Shown one piece after another: positions 26,271 through 35,487 of a DNA stretch of 64,000 nt. The stretch's first letter is position 1. Each line of letters opens with the position of its first letter. The notes under the pieces were generated by a model, which ran no database searches, had not been told where the DNA came from, and was given only the letters and a program-made list of their open reading frames with translations. The stretch is taken from NCBI GenBank assembly GCA_050485685.1, contig JBJHBW010000004.1, positions 73,694 to 137,693 of the forward strand, in the 5' to 3' direction. Source of the DNA: JBJHBP01 sp050485685 (GTDB taxonomy: Bacteria; Pseudomonadota; Gammaproteobacteria; Steroidobacterales; Rariloculaceae). Both the position numbers and the translations under genes were made by a program.

Positions 26271-27812
26271 TTGAACCGCTTTCCCATTAGCGCCAATCTG
26301 GAAACTGCCGTGGACCACATGCGCCGGTTCTGGGCGCTGTGGGCATCACTAGCACTCATTGCCGCAGCGCTCGCGATCGGATTCGCGCCCACGCTCATTC
26401 GCCTGCTCGATCGTTGGGAATATTTTAATCACGGCTTCGTGGTGATAGGCATGAGCGTCTGGCTGCTGGCGATCACGCTGCAGCGGGCGACGGCGCTGAC
26501 TCTCACACCTTCCGTCCTGGGCATCTTGGGCGTCGCAGTGGTAACGCTCGTTCACACTCTCTTTGAGATTCTCGATTTCACACTCGGCATGCAGGTCATG
26601 CTGCCTCTGATGGCGGTCGCCATCGCAGCCGCTCTGGGCGGTCCGCAGCTAGCGTCTCGCGCCGCCGTCCCATTGAGCCTGCTGTACTTTACGATTCCGA
26701 TCTGGGATCTGACGGTGCGGCCGTTGCAGGACATCACCACTGCCATAGTCGGCCGCTGTCTGGAGTGGACCGGCATAACTGCTCACATAGACGGTTACAT
26801 CGTCACTATCCCGGCTGGAGTATTCGAGATTGCCGAGGGTTGCTCCGGCATGCGGTATTTCGTTGTCAGCCTGGCAATTGCCACGTTCTACGGATTGTCC
26901 TGGTATACGCAGTGGCGCACCCGCGTCACATTGTTCATCGTGGCCGGGGTCACCGCGATGGTTGCGAACTGGGTACGCGTCTACGCGCTCATTCTGATCG
27001 GCGACATCACCGAAATGCAGCACTCGCTGATCACAGAGAGTCACAACGGCTTCGGGTGGGTGGTTTTCGTGCTTTTCTTCGCCCCCGTACTCCTGTTCGC
27101 CCGCTGGCTCGAACTCAGGGAAGCAGCAACCGGTGCAAGTTTCCGCTCGCAACAGTCCGAACACGCCACAACCACATCTCCACGTTCGTATCTTGCCGCC
27201 GCGATCGTAGTGGCTATAGTCGTAACGTCTCCCCTCATAGTCCGCAGCGCTGCTGAACCGCCGTCGTCCGCGCACATAGCAGGAATTGCCGGGCAGATTT
27301 CCGGGCCGTGGCGTGAAGTGCCCGTTGCGCGCGACTGGATGCCGGACTTTCAAAGCCCGTACCTGTTTGCGCGGGAGGCATTCGTGAACGGAGATGCCGT
27401 TCAGGTCGACATCTTTGTCGCACGCTACCTGTACCAGCTTCCTGACTCGAAGGTCATCGCGTACTTCAATTCGATTGCCCCCGGCTGGCAGGTCGGTGAC
27501 TCCGCTGTCCTTGATTTTTCAAGTGGAAATCGCTCTCGTCGCGCCCAGGTGGTGGAACTGTCAGCCCGCGGCGACCGGCGCGTGCTATGGCAGTGGTACG
27601 TGGTAGGAGGCCAATCTGCTCACAATCGCAGCATGGCGAAGCTACTCGAGGTCCCAGCGCTGTTACTGCGCGGCCGACGGGATGCTGCTGTCATCGCCGT
27701 TTCAGCGCAATGCAACTCCGAATGCAGTGCCGCCGAAGCTGCGATCACATCCTTCCTTGCTCATGCGGCTCCGATGCTGGAGGAGCTGGCATCCGGCTCA
27801 GATCTTCCATGA
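26271..27812 (+). CDS. xrtA: Exosortase A fused to an EpsI domain
   Basis: 513 residues from a TTG start with GAGGTG at 26261-26266. Residues about 20-290 form the eight-helix exosortase domain with the transpeptidase-like triad: Cys191 in EIAEGCSGMRYF, Arg236 in ANWVRVYALI and His258 in ESHNGFGW. From about residue 310 an extra membrane anchor leads into a periplasmic EpsI-type domain (SGPWREVP, DIFVARYLYQLPDSKVI, WQWYVVGG). XrtA cleaves and processes proteins with C-terminal PEP-CTERM signals; a matching substrate is encoded at 48383-49063. Convergent with the chain-length regulator gene (55 bp apart). Confidence 0.95.
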   Translation: MNRFPISANLETAVDHMRRFWALWASLALIAAALAIGFAPTLIRLLDRWEYFNHGFVVIGMSVWLLAITLQRATALTLTPSVLGILGVAVVTLVHTLFEILDFTLGMQVMLPLMAVAIAAALGGPQLASRAAVPLSLLYFTIPIWDLTVRPLQDITTAIVGRCLEWTGITAHIDGYIVTIPAGVFEIAEGCSGMRYFVVSLAIATFYGLSWYTQWRTRVTLFIVAGVTAMVANWVRVYALILIGDITEMQHSLITESHNGFGWVVFVLFFAPVLLFARWLELREAATGASFRSQQSEHATTTSPRSYLAAAIVVAIVVTSPLIVRSAAEPPSSAHIAGIAGQISGPWREVPVARDWMPDFQSPYLFAREAFVNGDAVQVDIFVARYLYQLPDSKVIAYFNSIAPGWQVGDSAVLDFSSGNRSRRAQVVELSARGDRRVLWQWYVVGGQSAHNRSMAKLLEVPALLLRGRRDAAVIAVSAQCNSECSAAEAAITSFLAHAAPMLEELASGSDLP

Positions 27813-27867
27813 GCGCGGGCAGCCGCCGCCCGCAAGACGCCAAGTTTCAAGACGTTGGAACCGGCGC

Positions 27868-29436
27868 TCAGGCAATCAGCGCTCTCCAACCAGGACCGAC
27901 GACTTCGACGAAAACCACTCCCAGAAAGACGGCAAACAGTGCAAGGCCTGAAAAAGTGTACGTTACCAGGGCCACTCGCCGTCGCGCTTTGCTGCGATCC
28001 TTCCATGCACTGCTCACCGCGCCCAGTACGGGCAGTCCGGTCGCCTCTCTCAGCGCGACGGGATTTGAAAATACCGGACGCAACTGAGCTAGCAAGAACG
28101 CTAACCCGCCGCCACCGCCAAGGCCTGCAAAAAACACGGCTGCCAGCATCAACACCCGCGGTGGCGCTACCGGTACAGTTGGCGACACCGGCGGATCGAT
28201 GATGCGAAATTCCACCTGCTCGCTCTCGGATGCCTCACGTGTGAGCCTCTCCGTCTCCAGACTTCTCAATAAAGCCTGATACTGAGCGTTTACCACATCG
28301 TAATCCCGGTCAAGGCGAGCCAGCTGGGCTTCCACCTCCGGCACTTCCGCCATCAATGAACGCAGCTGCTCAACTCGTGCACGCCTGCGCTGCACATCCA
28401 CTGACAACGATGCGATCTCCACTTCGACTTCGTTCAGGCTGATCTGCAACGCCTCATAGACTGGGTTGCCCGCAGCGCTGAAACTACCCCCGGCGCGTTC
28501 CGCCTCCAGAGCAATACGCTGTTCCTCTTCAAGCTGCTCACGCAGCCGTTCGAGTGATTCGCGCAACGCAACCACGTCAGGGTGCCTTCCGGTGTAACGC
28601 AGCAAGAGGTCTTCCAGACTCCTTTCATGATCACGGATGCGAGCTTCAAGGCTGCCCGGCACCGGCTGCCCCGACTCGTTTACCGCCGAAAGCGGCCGCT
28701 CGCCACGTAGCTGCTCCTGCATACGCTGGCGCCTGGATTCCGCAAGGGCCAATGCAGCCTGTGCATCCTCCAGCGCAGTCGTCTCGGTCTGCAGACGCTG
28801 AAAGTACCCGCCCTCGCGTCCCGGGAGCACATCAGCGTGCTCGCGCTTGAAATCTGCCAGGCGCTGCTCGGTTATGGCGAGGCGCTCCTCATACTCACGG
28901 ACCTGCTCCTCGATGAATCGACGAGCAGTTTCGGAGTCCTGCTGACGCGTGCCGAGCGCGAACTCGACGAATGCGTTCAGCACCGTCTGCACGACATCGA
29001 GTGCCTGAGTTCTGTTGGGACTCTCATAGCGTATCGTATAGACGAAATCACGGCCCTGCTGGCCGGCCCCTATCGACAACTGGATGTCCGAACGCAGCTT
29101 CTCGACGATTCTGTCGAGATCCGATTGTGTCCGCGCGTCCATGGACAGACCCGTTTCCCGCGCGACATGCTCGAGCTGTGCGCGTCCGAGCATGGTCTCG
29201 CGTACGAAATTCAGCTGAGACGCTACATCTGGTTGAATGATCTGCGTGCCAAGAATCCGCCGCAGCTGTGAGGTGGAATCCACGTAGAAGCGCGCCCGGG
29301 CCTCATAGATATCCGGCATCGCCGACACCACCGCCCAACCCAGGGCGCAAAGCACCCATGCGGCACCCATAGCCGCCCACCTGAAGCGCCATGCGCTGCG
29401 CAATTCAGTAAGGATGAAACTCAATTGCTGATGCAT
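27868..29436 (-). CDS. Chain length determinant (Wzz/GNVR) protein, XrtA type
   Basis: 522 residues. N-terminal membrane segment (WAAMGAAWVLCALGWAVV) followed by ARARFYVDSTSQLRRIL, a long coiled-coil periplasmic region (about 165-385, with EEQVREYEERLAITEQRL and LRSLMAEVPEVEAQLARL), the PVSPTVPVAPPRVLML turn before the second membrane segment, and a third hydrophobic segment near the C-terminus. No kinase domain; the tyrosine kinase is separate (30828-31865), as in XrtA loci. It sets polysaccharide chain length with the polymerase. GAGGCG precedes the ATG. Confidence 0.92.
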   Translation of the reverse strand: MHQQLSFILTELRSAWRFRWAAMGAAWVLCALGWAVVSAMPDIYEARARFYVDSTSQLRRILGTQIIQPDVASQLNFVRETMLGRAQLEHVARETGLSMDARTQSDLDRIVEKLRSDIQLSIGAGQQGRDFVYTIRYESPNRTQALDVVQTVLNAFVEFALGTRQQDSETARRFIEEQVREYEERLAITEQRLADFKREHADVLPGREGGYFQRLQTETTALEDAQAALALAESRRQRMQEQLRGERPLSAVNESGQPVPGSLEARIRDHERSLEDLLLRYTGRHPDVVALRESLERLREQLEEEQRIALEAERAGGSFSAAGNPVYEALQISLNEVEVEIASLSVDVQRRRARVEQLRSLMAEVPEVEAQLARLDRDYDVVNAQYQALLRSLETERLTREASESEQVEFRIIDPPVSPTVPVAPPRVLMLAAVFFAGLGGGGGLAFLLAQLRPVFSNPVALREATGLPVLGAVSSAWKDRSKARRRVALVTYTFSGLALFAVFLGVVFVEVVGPGWRALIA

Positions 29437-29494
29437 TTTGCGCCTCGGTTGCCAACTTTAGAATGGGCGTTGAGCAGCATTTGCAAGCGATGGC

Positions 29495-30823
29495 TCACTG
29501 GCGCGGCGACCACACCAGAACCAGGCTAGTGACGTTTTCGCTGAAGTCCATGTCACTCGCGGAGTCCCGCTTATAATACCGATAGCGCAAATTAAGGCTC
29601 AAGTCTCTGTTCAATGACCGTTCGAGCCCGGCTTCGACACTGCTCGTCCTGGCTCGACCGAACTGCTGCCCAAACTCTTCCCGCCCGTAGGCCGCCGCCA
29701 GATTACCGATAGTGCCCCGCGAGAATCGGAAACTCACGGACGCCCGACCTGACCACCCGTTGCGATCCAGTTCTGGCTCACCCGAGAAACGTTGTCGGGT
29801 CCAGTCCGTGCTGAATCCGTACGTCGTCCGCGGTCGGGTCAAAGAATAATCAATGCCGCCCCTTGTAAGCGTGAGCGGCGTCGTAGTCAGTGGCACATCG
29901 CCGATACCGTCCAGGAACTCTGAGTCCTGGCGTCGCCCGCCCAGCTGGCCTGCAGAATCCTGCACCTCGCGACTGAAACTCAGGGTCAGCGCGGAGTAAG
30001 CGGCGAAACGCCGGCGCAGGCTGGCCTGGTAGTACGGACTGGTGTCGCGTCCATCTGCAAGCTTCAGGCGATTCGCACCTGCGCTGACACTGAATGTACC
30101 GGCACTTAGCGTGCGGTCGTAGGTTATGTATGCCGTTTCCACATCGTAGGAATCAGCGACGGCACGATCATATTCGGTTCGGCGGCTTCCGAATGTGAAG
30201 CCCACACGCCTGGCCTGACTGAGCCTGCGGAAGAAACTCAGGTCAGCGTATCGGGACTCGCTGTTGAGTCCATCGTCATCGCGCCAGCGGCGGTCTTCGT
30301 GTCGTGCCGAGATTCCCAGCGTACTCATCTCGCCGACTGGAATGTCCAGCACCGGCCCGGTAGAAAAGACATTCAGGCGATCACGATTCTCGGGGCTCGG
30401 CGAACTGTAAGGATCCCGTCGCACGTGGCCCACCCGATCCGCAAACTCCCATGTGAACAAATTCGGCACGACCCGGACATCCAACCCTGCCCTGATCTGC
30501 CCCAGCGTCTCGTTACCAAAGCGGTCACTGTTGTAACGATGATAGTCAGCACTGCCATCGATATACGCACGCAGGCGCCGATTGTCACGCAATGCGCCTA
30601 TATCCAGGCCTGCGACCGCGAAGGTTTCACTCTCAATGAGTTGTTCATCGAAATCCCGGCCAAGGTTGTCGCTGTGTGAAGCGCCGATGCGTAGCGTCAG
30701 ACGATGCTCGATCTGCTCGACCTCCTGCGCCCGCGATACGCCAACGGTAATCAGCGCCAGCCCGCAAAGCGACGAAAGCAGCGCGCGTGCCGTCTTGGGA
30801 GTGTGGTGATGCCTGATGCGCAT
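29495..30823 (-). CDS. PEP-CTERM system-associated outer-membrane beta-barrel protein
   Basis: About 442 residues from the ATG at 30823, four bases after the stop of the kinase gene; the frame runs back to 30937 within that gene. Signal peptide LLSSLCGLALITVGVSRAQ. The rest consists of alternating amphipathic strands (for example LRAYIDGSADYHRY, VGFTFGSRRTEYDR, TYGFSTDWTRQRF) and ends SLVLVWSPRQ. This matches the TIGR03016-type protein found next to the XrtA kinase and chain-length genes. It probably acts in polysaccharide export through the outer membrane; the mechanism is unproven. Confidence 0.85.
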   Translation of the reverse strand: MRIRHHHTPKTARALLSSLCGLALITVGVSRAQEVEQIEHRLTLRIGASHSDNLGRDFDEQLIESETFAVAGLDIGALRDNRRLRAYIDGSADYHRYNSDRFGNETLGQIRAGLDVRVVPNLFTWEFADRVGHVRRDPYSSPSPENRDRLNVFSTGPVLDIPVGEMSTLGISARHEDRRWRDDDGLNSESRYADLSFFRRLSQARRVGFTFGSRRTEYDRAVADSYDVETAYITYDRTLSAGTFSVSAGANRLKLADGRDTSPYYQASLRRRFAAYSALTLSFSREVQDSAGQLGGRRQDSEFLDGIGDVPLTTTPLTLTRGGIDYSLTRPRTTYGFSTDWTRQRFSGEPELDRNGWSGRASVSFRFSRGTIGNLAAAYGREEFGQQFGRARTSSVEAGLERSLNRDLSLNLRYRYYKRDSASDMDFSENVTSLVLVWSPRQ

Positions 30824-30827
30824 GAGG

Positions 30828-31865
30828 TCAATCGCCACTGTGGTGCTTCGCGCCAGTTTCGGTAGGCCTGGCATCCTGCCCGTACCCGTACTGACCGTAG
30901 GTCGCGCCATACGCCAGCCAATCACCAGTGGACTCAACCTGATTCAGAATCAGGCTCAATGCCTTGTCGGGGTCAAGGATTTCCACTGCACGCTGCACCT
31001 GCTGTTGTGTTGTGCGCCCCTCCTTGACGACGACGACGATCTGTCCCACATGCGCTGCGAGCGCGACACTCTCCGTTGCCATCAGCAGCGGCGCGGAGTC
31101 AAACAGTGCTATCGGCGGAGGATCAATCGCCTTGAGACTGTCCATCAGCAATTCCATGCGCTGACTCGCAAGCAGCTCCGTCGCATCCTCGTCGCGTTGG
31201 CCCGCCGGCAACAACGACAGCCCGGGAACGTCGGTGGCTACGACACAGTCCTCCAGCCTCATGTCGGTATTTCGCAGGAAATCGAGAAGCCCCGGCTCAC
31301 CTTGCACACCGAAAAGCCGGCTTAGCTCGGGATTGGCAACGTCACCGTCCACCAACACTACGTGATGGTCTTTCTCTCTCGCCATACTCAAGGAAAGATT
31401 GATACAGGTGAAGGTCTTGCCATCGTTTGGCACTGCGCTGGTTACCATAATCAGCGTGGCATCGGGCACTTCGAGTCCGCTACGCCCATCGGCATTCGCG
31501 AGCAGGGGCCGCTTGATCTGCCGATACTCCTCGGCGAGGCGGCGCTCCTGAGACTGCGGCGCCAGCAGTCCCGCCTCCCGCAACGCGGCCCGATCCACAT
31601 GGAGGATGCGACCCGAAGCAGAAAGCGCGGCATGCCATGCGTGCGGTGCGGCTGAGCGGGCACCGCGGGACGGGACCGCTTCATCAACCACCGGCACTTC
31701 CGTCTCCGCACGAGCAGCTCCCGACCGTTCTGGCGACAGCGGATCGTGAACACGCGGCATTCCGGAACGTTCAAGGCGCCCCAGGCGCTGCGGGTCAGAG
31801 TCTGATGTCCCGCCGGACTCGCGCGTGCGTTTCGCCTTGGCAATCGCCTCTCTAATCTTGCTCAC
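30828..31865 (-). CDS. XrtA/PEP-CTERM locus tyrosine autokinase (BY-kinase)
   Basis: 345 residues from a GTG (MSKIREAIAKAKRTRES). After a 100-residue charged, Ala-rich linker comes the kinase: EEYRQIKRPLLANA, Walker A SAVPNDGKTFTCINLS, Walker A' VVLVDGDVANP and Walker B-like PIALFDSAPLL. The C-terminal tail has a tyrosine cluster (YGATYGQYGYGQ) for autophosphorylation. Such cytoplasmic kinases pair with a separate Wzz-type activator, here the gene at 27868-29436, and cycle phosphorylation to control polymer assembly. 32 bp downstream of the export gene. Confidence 0.92.
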   Translation of the reverse strand: MSKIREAIAKAKRTRESGGTSDSDPQRLGRLERSGMPRVHDPLSPERSGAARAETEVPVVDEAVPSRGARSAAPHAWHAALSASGRILHVDRAALREAGLLAPQSQERRLAEEYRQIKRPLLANADGRSGLEVPDATLIMVTSAVPNDGKTFTCINLSLSMAREKDHHVVLVDGDVANPELSRLFGVQGEPGLLDFLRNTDMRLEDCVVATDVPGLSLLPAGQRDEDATELLASQRMELLMDSLKAIDPPPIALFDSAPLLMATESVALAAHVGQIVVVVKEGRTTQQQVQRAVEILDPDKALSLILNQVESTGDWLAYGATYGQYGYGQDARPTETGAKHHSGD

Positions 31866-31897
31866 AAGAGCTCGTCCCTGCCCGTTGGCATCAAAGG

Positions 31898-32518
31898 TTA
31901 GAAAAACGAGCCCGGAATGATCAGCACGTCGCCAGGTCGCACGGCCAGATTCTGACTCATATCCCCGCGATTAAGCAGATCGTTCAATCGAATGCGAATC
32001 TCCCGGCTTGTACCGCCGTCGTTACGTACCAGCCTGGCCCGGTTCCCGGACGCGAACTCGGTCAGACCACCCACTTCAATCATCACATCCAGCAGCGTCA
32101 TGCCGTCGCGGTAAGGCAGTGCTTGCGGTTGCGCAGCCTGCCCAACGACACGAATCTGCTCATTGAACGTACCGACGAATCCCTGCACGATCACATTGAC
32201 CTGCGGCGAACGAATGAACTCTCCCAACTGCACTTCTATATCGCGGGCGAGTTGCGTAGGCGTCTTGCCGACCGCCTGCATATCTTCGACCAGTGGAGTC
32301 GAGATCCGCCCGTCCGGTCGCACCGGAACGACAACCGTAAGGTCAGGGTTTTGCCAGACGTATACATTGAGCTGGTCGCCGGGCCCTATGATGTATTCAC
32401 TGGCAGCGAAAGATGAGGTTGTCCCGGTCAATTCGCTGATCGTGGAACCTCGTCCGGCACAGGCGGTCAGCATGACCGCTATCAGCAACAGGCCGAAACA
32501 GCGGATTGAAAATCGCAT
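31898..32518 (-). CDS. Polysaccharide export lipoprotein (Wza-type), XrtA type
   Basis: 206 residues from the ATG at 32518, eight bases after AGAGG; ATGs at 32524 and 32554 are less well placed. Lipoprotein signal ending LTAC/AG. YIIGPGDQLNVYVWQNPDLT opens the Poly_export domain; a SLBB domain (IRVVGQAAQPQALPYRDG, LDVMIEVGGLTEFA) and VRPGDVLIIPGSFF follow. Short for Wza, with no C-terminal transmembrane helix visible, as in the XrtA export family. Its partner in the outer membrane may be the beta-barrel at 29495-30823. Lies 32 bp after prsT. Confidence 0.93.
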   Translation of the reverse strand: MRFSIRCFGLLLIAVMLTACAGRGSTISELTGTTSSFAASEYIIGPGDQLNVYVWQNPDLTVVVPVRPDGRISTPLVEDMQAVGKTPTQLARDIEVQLGEFIRSPQVNVIVQGFVGTFNEQIRVVGQAAQPQALPYRDGMTLLDVMIEVGGLTEFASGNRARLVRNDGGTSREIRIRLNDLLNRGDMSQNLAVRPGDVLIIPGSFF

Positions 32519-32550
32519 GAGCATTACCTCTGAGTCATCAAGTTCAAGTA

Positions 32551-35373
32551 TCAAAGCGCGTCGAGCAGCGTCAGCGCCTTCTCGCGGTTCGAAAATTCCC
32601 CACCCTCTGCAAGGATACGCTGGAGCAAGGCTCGCGCCTCGTCCCGCTCACCCGCTTGAGCTAGCCCGAAAGCCAGATGGTACTGAATATCAGCTGCGTC
32701 GGGCGCACCGTTGGCAGCGCGGCGCAGAAAAACCAGCGCGTCGTCCACGGCCCCTCGATGCAGCAGCACCCAGCCATAGGTGTTCAGCACCGGGGGCGCC
32801 TCGGGCGCAAGCTCGTGGGCTCGGCGAGCATAGTCGAGGGCGCGCTCACCGCCACCCTCGTTGAGCAGCCACGCTGCATTGTTCAGCGCCACGACATTTT
32901 CGGCCTCCAGGTCGATTACTCTTTCGTAAGCTTCCAGTGCCGGCCCGGCGCTACCCGTTGCCTGGTGGTAGTCGGCCAGCAGCAGCCAGGCCCGACCATC
33001 ATCCGGCGCAGACATCAGCCAGCGTTCAAGGGGCCGCGCGGCGTTTTCCAGTCCCGCCAACCGATGCGCACGATGGCTGGCCAGAGCAAGCTCGAAAGAC
33101 GGATCAATTGAGTAAGCCTGGTCGTAAAGCGGTACGGCACGTTCCGGATCACCAGATTCGAAGACGACTGCTGCTTCGATCGCATAACCGTCCGGGAGGT
33201 TCGGGAAGTCCGCCTGGAGCCGTTGCGCCACGCGGCGGGCGGCGTCCAGATTGCCGGCCCGGTATTCCGCCTGAGCCAGTTCGATGCGCAGCGACGGAAC
33301 TCCCGGCGCGAGTTCGACTGCGCGGCCAAGAGCATTAGCGGAAGCCTGCAGATTACCGGCATCCCGCTCGGCGCGGGCCAGTGCGTACCAGTAGTCGGCA
33401 CGACCGAGCTGCCTATCGGTAGCGGCGCGAAGATCGGCGAGCCCGCGCTCGGACTCTTCCTGCTCGAGCGCCACAAGACCCGACAACATCAGGGCTGGTC
33501 CACTGTCCGGAGCCAGCGCGAGTGCCCTGTCGCTCGCAGCTCGAGCGGCGGCCGCGTCGCCGACGGCAAGATTCAACTGACCGAGAAGCAGCAAAGGTGC
33601 AAGCTCGTTCGGCGCGACCTCGGCCGCCGTGCCGGCAAAGCCCAGCGCTTCGTCCATTGCCTGTTCGATCGCGGCGATTCCTGCAAGCCCGAGCCAGCCG
33701 CGAAACTCTTCGCTGGAATGCGTCACAACCGATTGATATGCGCTTCGCGCCTGCACAAGGTCTCCGGATGCCCTGGCGACGCCCGCGAGCGCCAACTGCG
33801 CTGCAACATGGGCCGGATTCGATTGCACCGCCCGCTCCAGTTCGACCCGCGCGTTGTCTCTGTCTCCGGCGGCGTACAGGAACAACGCAACGCCGACCCG
33901 CACGTCGATGTCATCGGGCTCCAGCGCCAGCAGCTCGCGAGCGCGGGTTCGGGCAGCATCGGCATCGACAGCACCGGCGAACAGTCCGGTCGCGACCTCG
34001 ACCACTCTGCCCGTTGCTTCACCGAGCGAGCTCGAAAACAATCCGGACGCGTCGACCGGGCGGTCCACAGCCAGATATCCTCGAGCGAGCTGCAACTGCA
34101 GTCCGATGTCGCCCGGCAGAATCTGCGCCGCTCGCTCGAGCAGCGGTACGCCCTGCTGCGGCTCGCCGGCCTCGACATGCAACACGCCGCGCAGTGCCAG
34201 CAGCGCTGGATCGGAATCCGAGCCCCGCGCCTGCCGCAGCGCTTCAAGTGCTGCCTGCGGACGTCCCTGCCGGCGACGAGTCTCGGCCAGGAGGCGCGCA
34301 GCAAGGCTGTCGCCCGGCTGCAGATTCAGCGCTGCAAGGAGCTGTTGTTCGGCCTGCCCGAGATTGAGCAATCTGAGGCTGTTCATGCCCAGCATTACCC
34401 GTGCCTGAGGATTATCTGGCACCTCCGCAACAGCGCTCTGGAGGCTGACATCCGCTTCCCTGTAGCGACCACGTGCATGCAATGCCACACCGTCGAGATA
34501 ATGGGAAACGGCCGATCCCGGCGCACGCGTGCGGGCTAGAGCAACCGTCTCCTCCAGCTCATCGAAACGACCCAGCGTTAACTGCAATTGACCGAGAGCA
34601 AAAAGATTGGCGGCTTCGCGTTGCGTCACGACGCGATCGGTCATGCGCTGAGCCGCTTGTTTCAGATCCTGCTCCGCAGCGGCAAGATTAAGCGAACGCA
34701 GATGCACGCGCCCACGAACCAGCCAGGCTTCCGCGCGACCTGGATCAAGCGCGATGGCACGACTGGCACGCGCGTGCGCCTCATCGAGCGAACCGCCCGC
34801 TTCGGCCGCAGCTGCGAGACCCACGAGGGCCCGGTAGGACTCTGCAGCCAGCTCTTCCTCCGCATCGTCACCCATTGCCTGCAGAAACGCAGCGTATGCT
34901 GCGGCCGTCTCTCCGAGTGCCAGCTGCGCTTCACCGCGAGCGGTCCACCAGTCGCCATCGCGTCGGTCCGAGGACACGTTATCGAGGATTTCCAGGGCCT
35001 GCCTCGGGCGGCCGGTCTGAATCAGCGCAGCCGAATGTGTAATTGCGAACTCGCCGAGCTCAGCTCCGAGACTTGCTGCGCGCGTGAACTCTGCCGCCGC
35101 CACGTCGAAATCGCCCAGCTCTACTGACACCCGCGCCAGCAAGACTCTGGCATCCAGATGATCCGGCAGTTGCTGAAGAACGTTCCGCAATTCAATCGCC
35201 GCGACGCGATAATTGCCCTCCTGGAACTGAGCTTCGGCGCGCACAAATCGCTCAGCGGGGGGTTCCGGCGCGCACGCCGCAAGTACGCCGAAAAGCGCCA
35301 CGAGGCCCCAGCCGGCGCGCGCTGAACCGGGCTGCTCGCCAGAGCGTTTGAGCGGACCCGAGACTGCGGGCAT
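32551..35373 (-). CDS. prsT: PEP-CTERM system TPR-repeat lipoprotein PrsT
   Basis: 940 residues; GGAGG lies eight bases before the ATG. Lipobox LAAC at about residue 34, after a 30-residue N-terminus. The whole mature protein is tetratricopeptide repeats (for example AEAQFQEGNYRVAAIELRNV, ALRGVLHVEAGEPQQGVPLL, VVALNNAAWLLNEGGGERAL), about 20 of them. It matches the large TPR lipoprotein that accompanies prsK/prsR in XrtA genomes. Thought to serve envelope or export assembly; the precise role is not established. 114 bp after prsK with no prsR between. Confidence 0.92.
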   Translation of the reverse strand: MPAVSGPLKRSGEQPGSARAGWGLVALFGVLAACAPEPPAERFVRAEAQFQEGNYRVAAIELRNVLQQLPDHLDARVLLARVSVELGDFDVAAAEFTRAASLGAELGEFAITHSAALIQTGRPRQALEILDNVSSDRRDGDWWTARGEAQLALGETAAAYAAFLQAMGDDAEEELAAESYRALVGLAAAAEAGGSLDEAHARASRAIALDPGRAEAWLVRGRVHLRSLNLAAAEQDLKQAAQRMTDRVVTQREAANLFALGQLQLTLGRFDELEETVALARTRAPGSAVSHYLDGVALHARGRYREADVSLQSAVAEVPDNPQARVMLGMNSLRLLNLGQAEQQLLAALNLQPGDSLAARLLAETRRRQGRPQAALEALRQARGSDSDPALLALRGVLHVEAGEPQQGVPLLERAAQILPGDIGLQLQLARGYLAVDRPVDASGLFSSSLGEATGRVVEVATGLFAGAVDADAARTRARELLALEPDDIDVRVGVALFLYAAGDRDNARVELERAVQSNPAHVAAQLALAGVARASGDLVQARSAYQSVVTHSSEEFRGWLGLAGIAAIEQAMDEALGFAGTAAEVAPNELAPLLLLGQLNLAVGDAAAARAASDRALALAPDSGPALMLSGLVALEQEESERGLADLRAATDRQLGRADYWYALARAERDAGNLQASANALGRAVELAPGVPSLRIELAQAEYRAGNLDAARRVAQRLQADFPNLPDGYAIEAAVVFESGDPERAVPLYDQAYSIDPSFELALASHRAHRLAGLENAARPLERWLMSAPDDGRAWLLLADYHQATGSAGPALEAYERVIDLEAENVVALNNAAWLLNEGGGERALDYARRAHELAPEAPPVLNTYGWVLLHRGAVDDALVFLRRAANGAPDAADIQYHLAFGLAQAGERDEARALLQRILAEGGEFSNREKALTLLDAL

Positions 35374-35487
35374 GGGTTAAACCTCCATTTGAGGCAACAG
35401 TGTACATCGGCGCCGCACCCCGGCCCACGGGCGACATCACAAAAATGAACCCGCTTCAGGCAGCAAACCTCGCCTGCCGGGCTCTGC

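Noticed and set aside
26020..26274. Open frames through the 8-bp repeat
   Set aside because: They encode the repeat itself and have no domain or ribosome site.
33223..34539. 438-residue plus-strand open frame
   Set aside because: Antisense to prsT, whose TPR repeats are unmistakable in the other strand.
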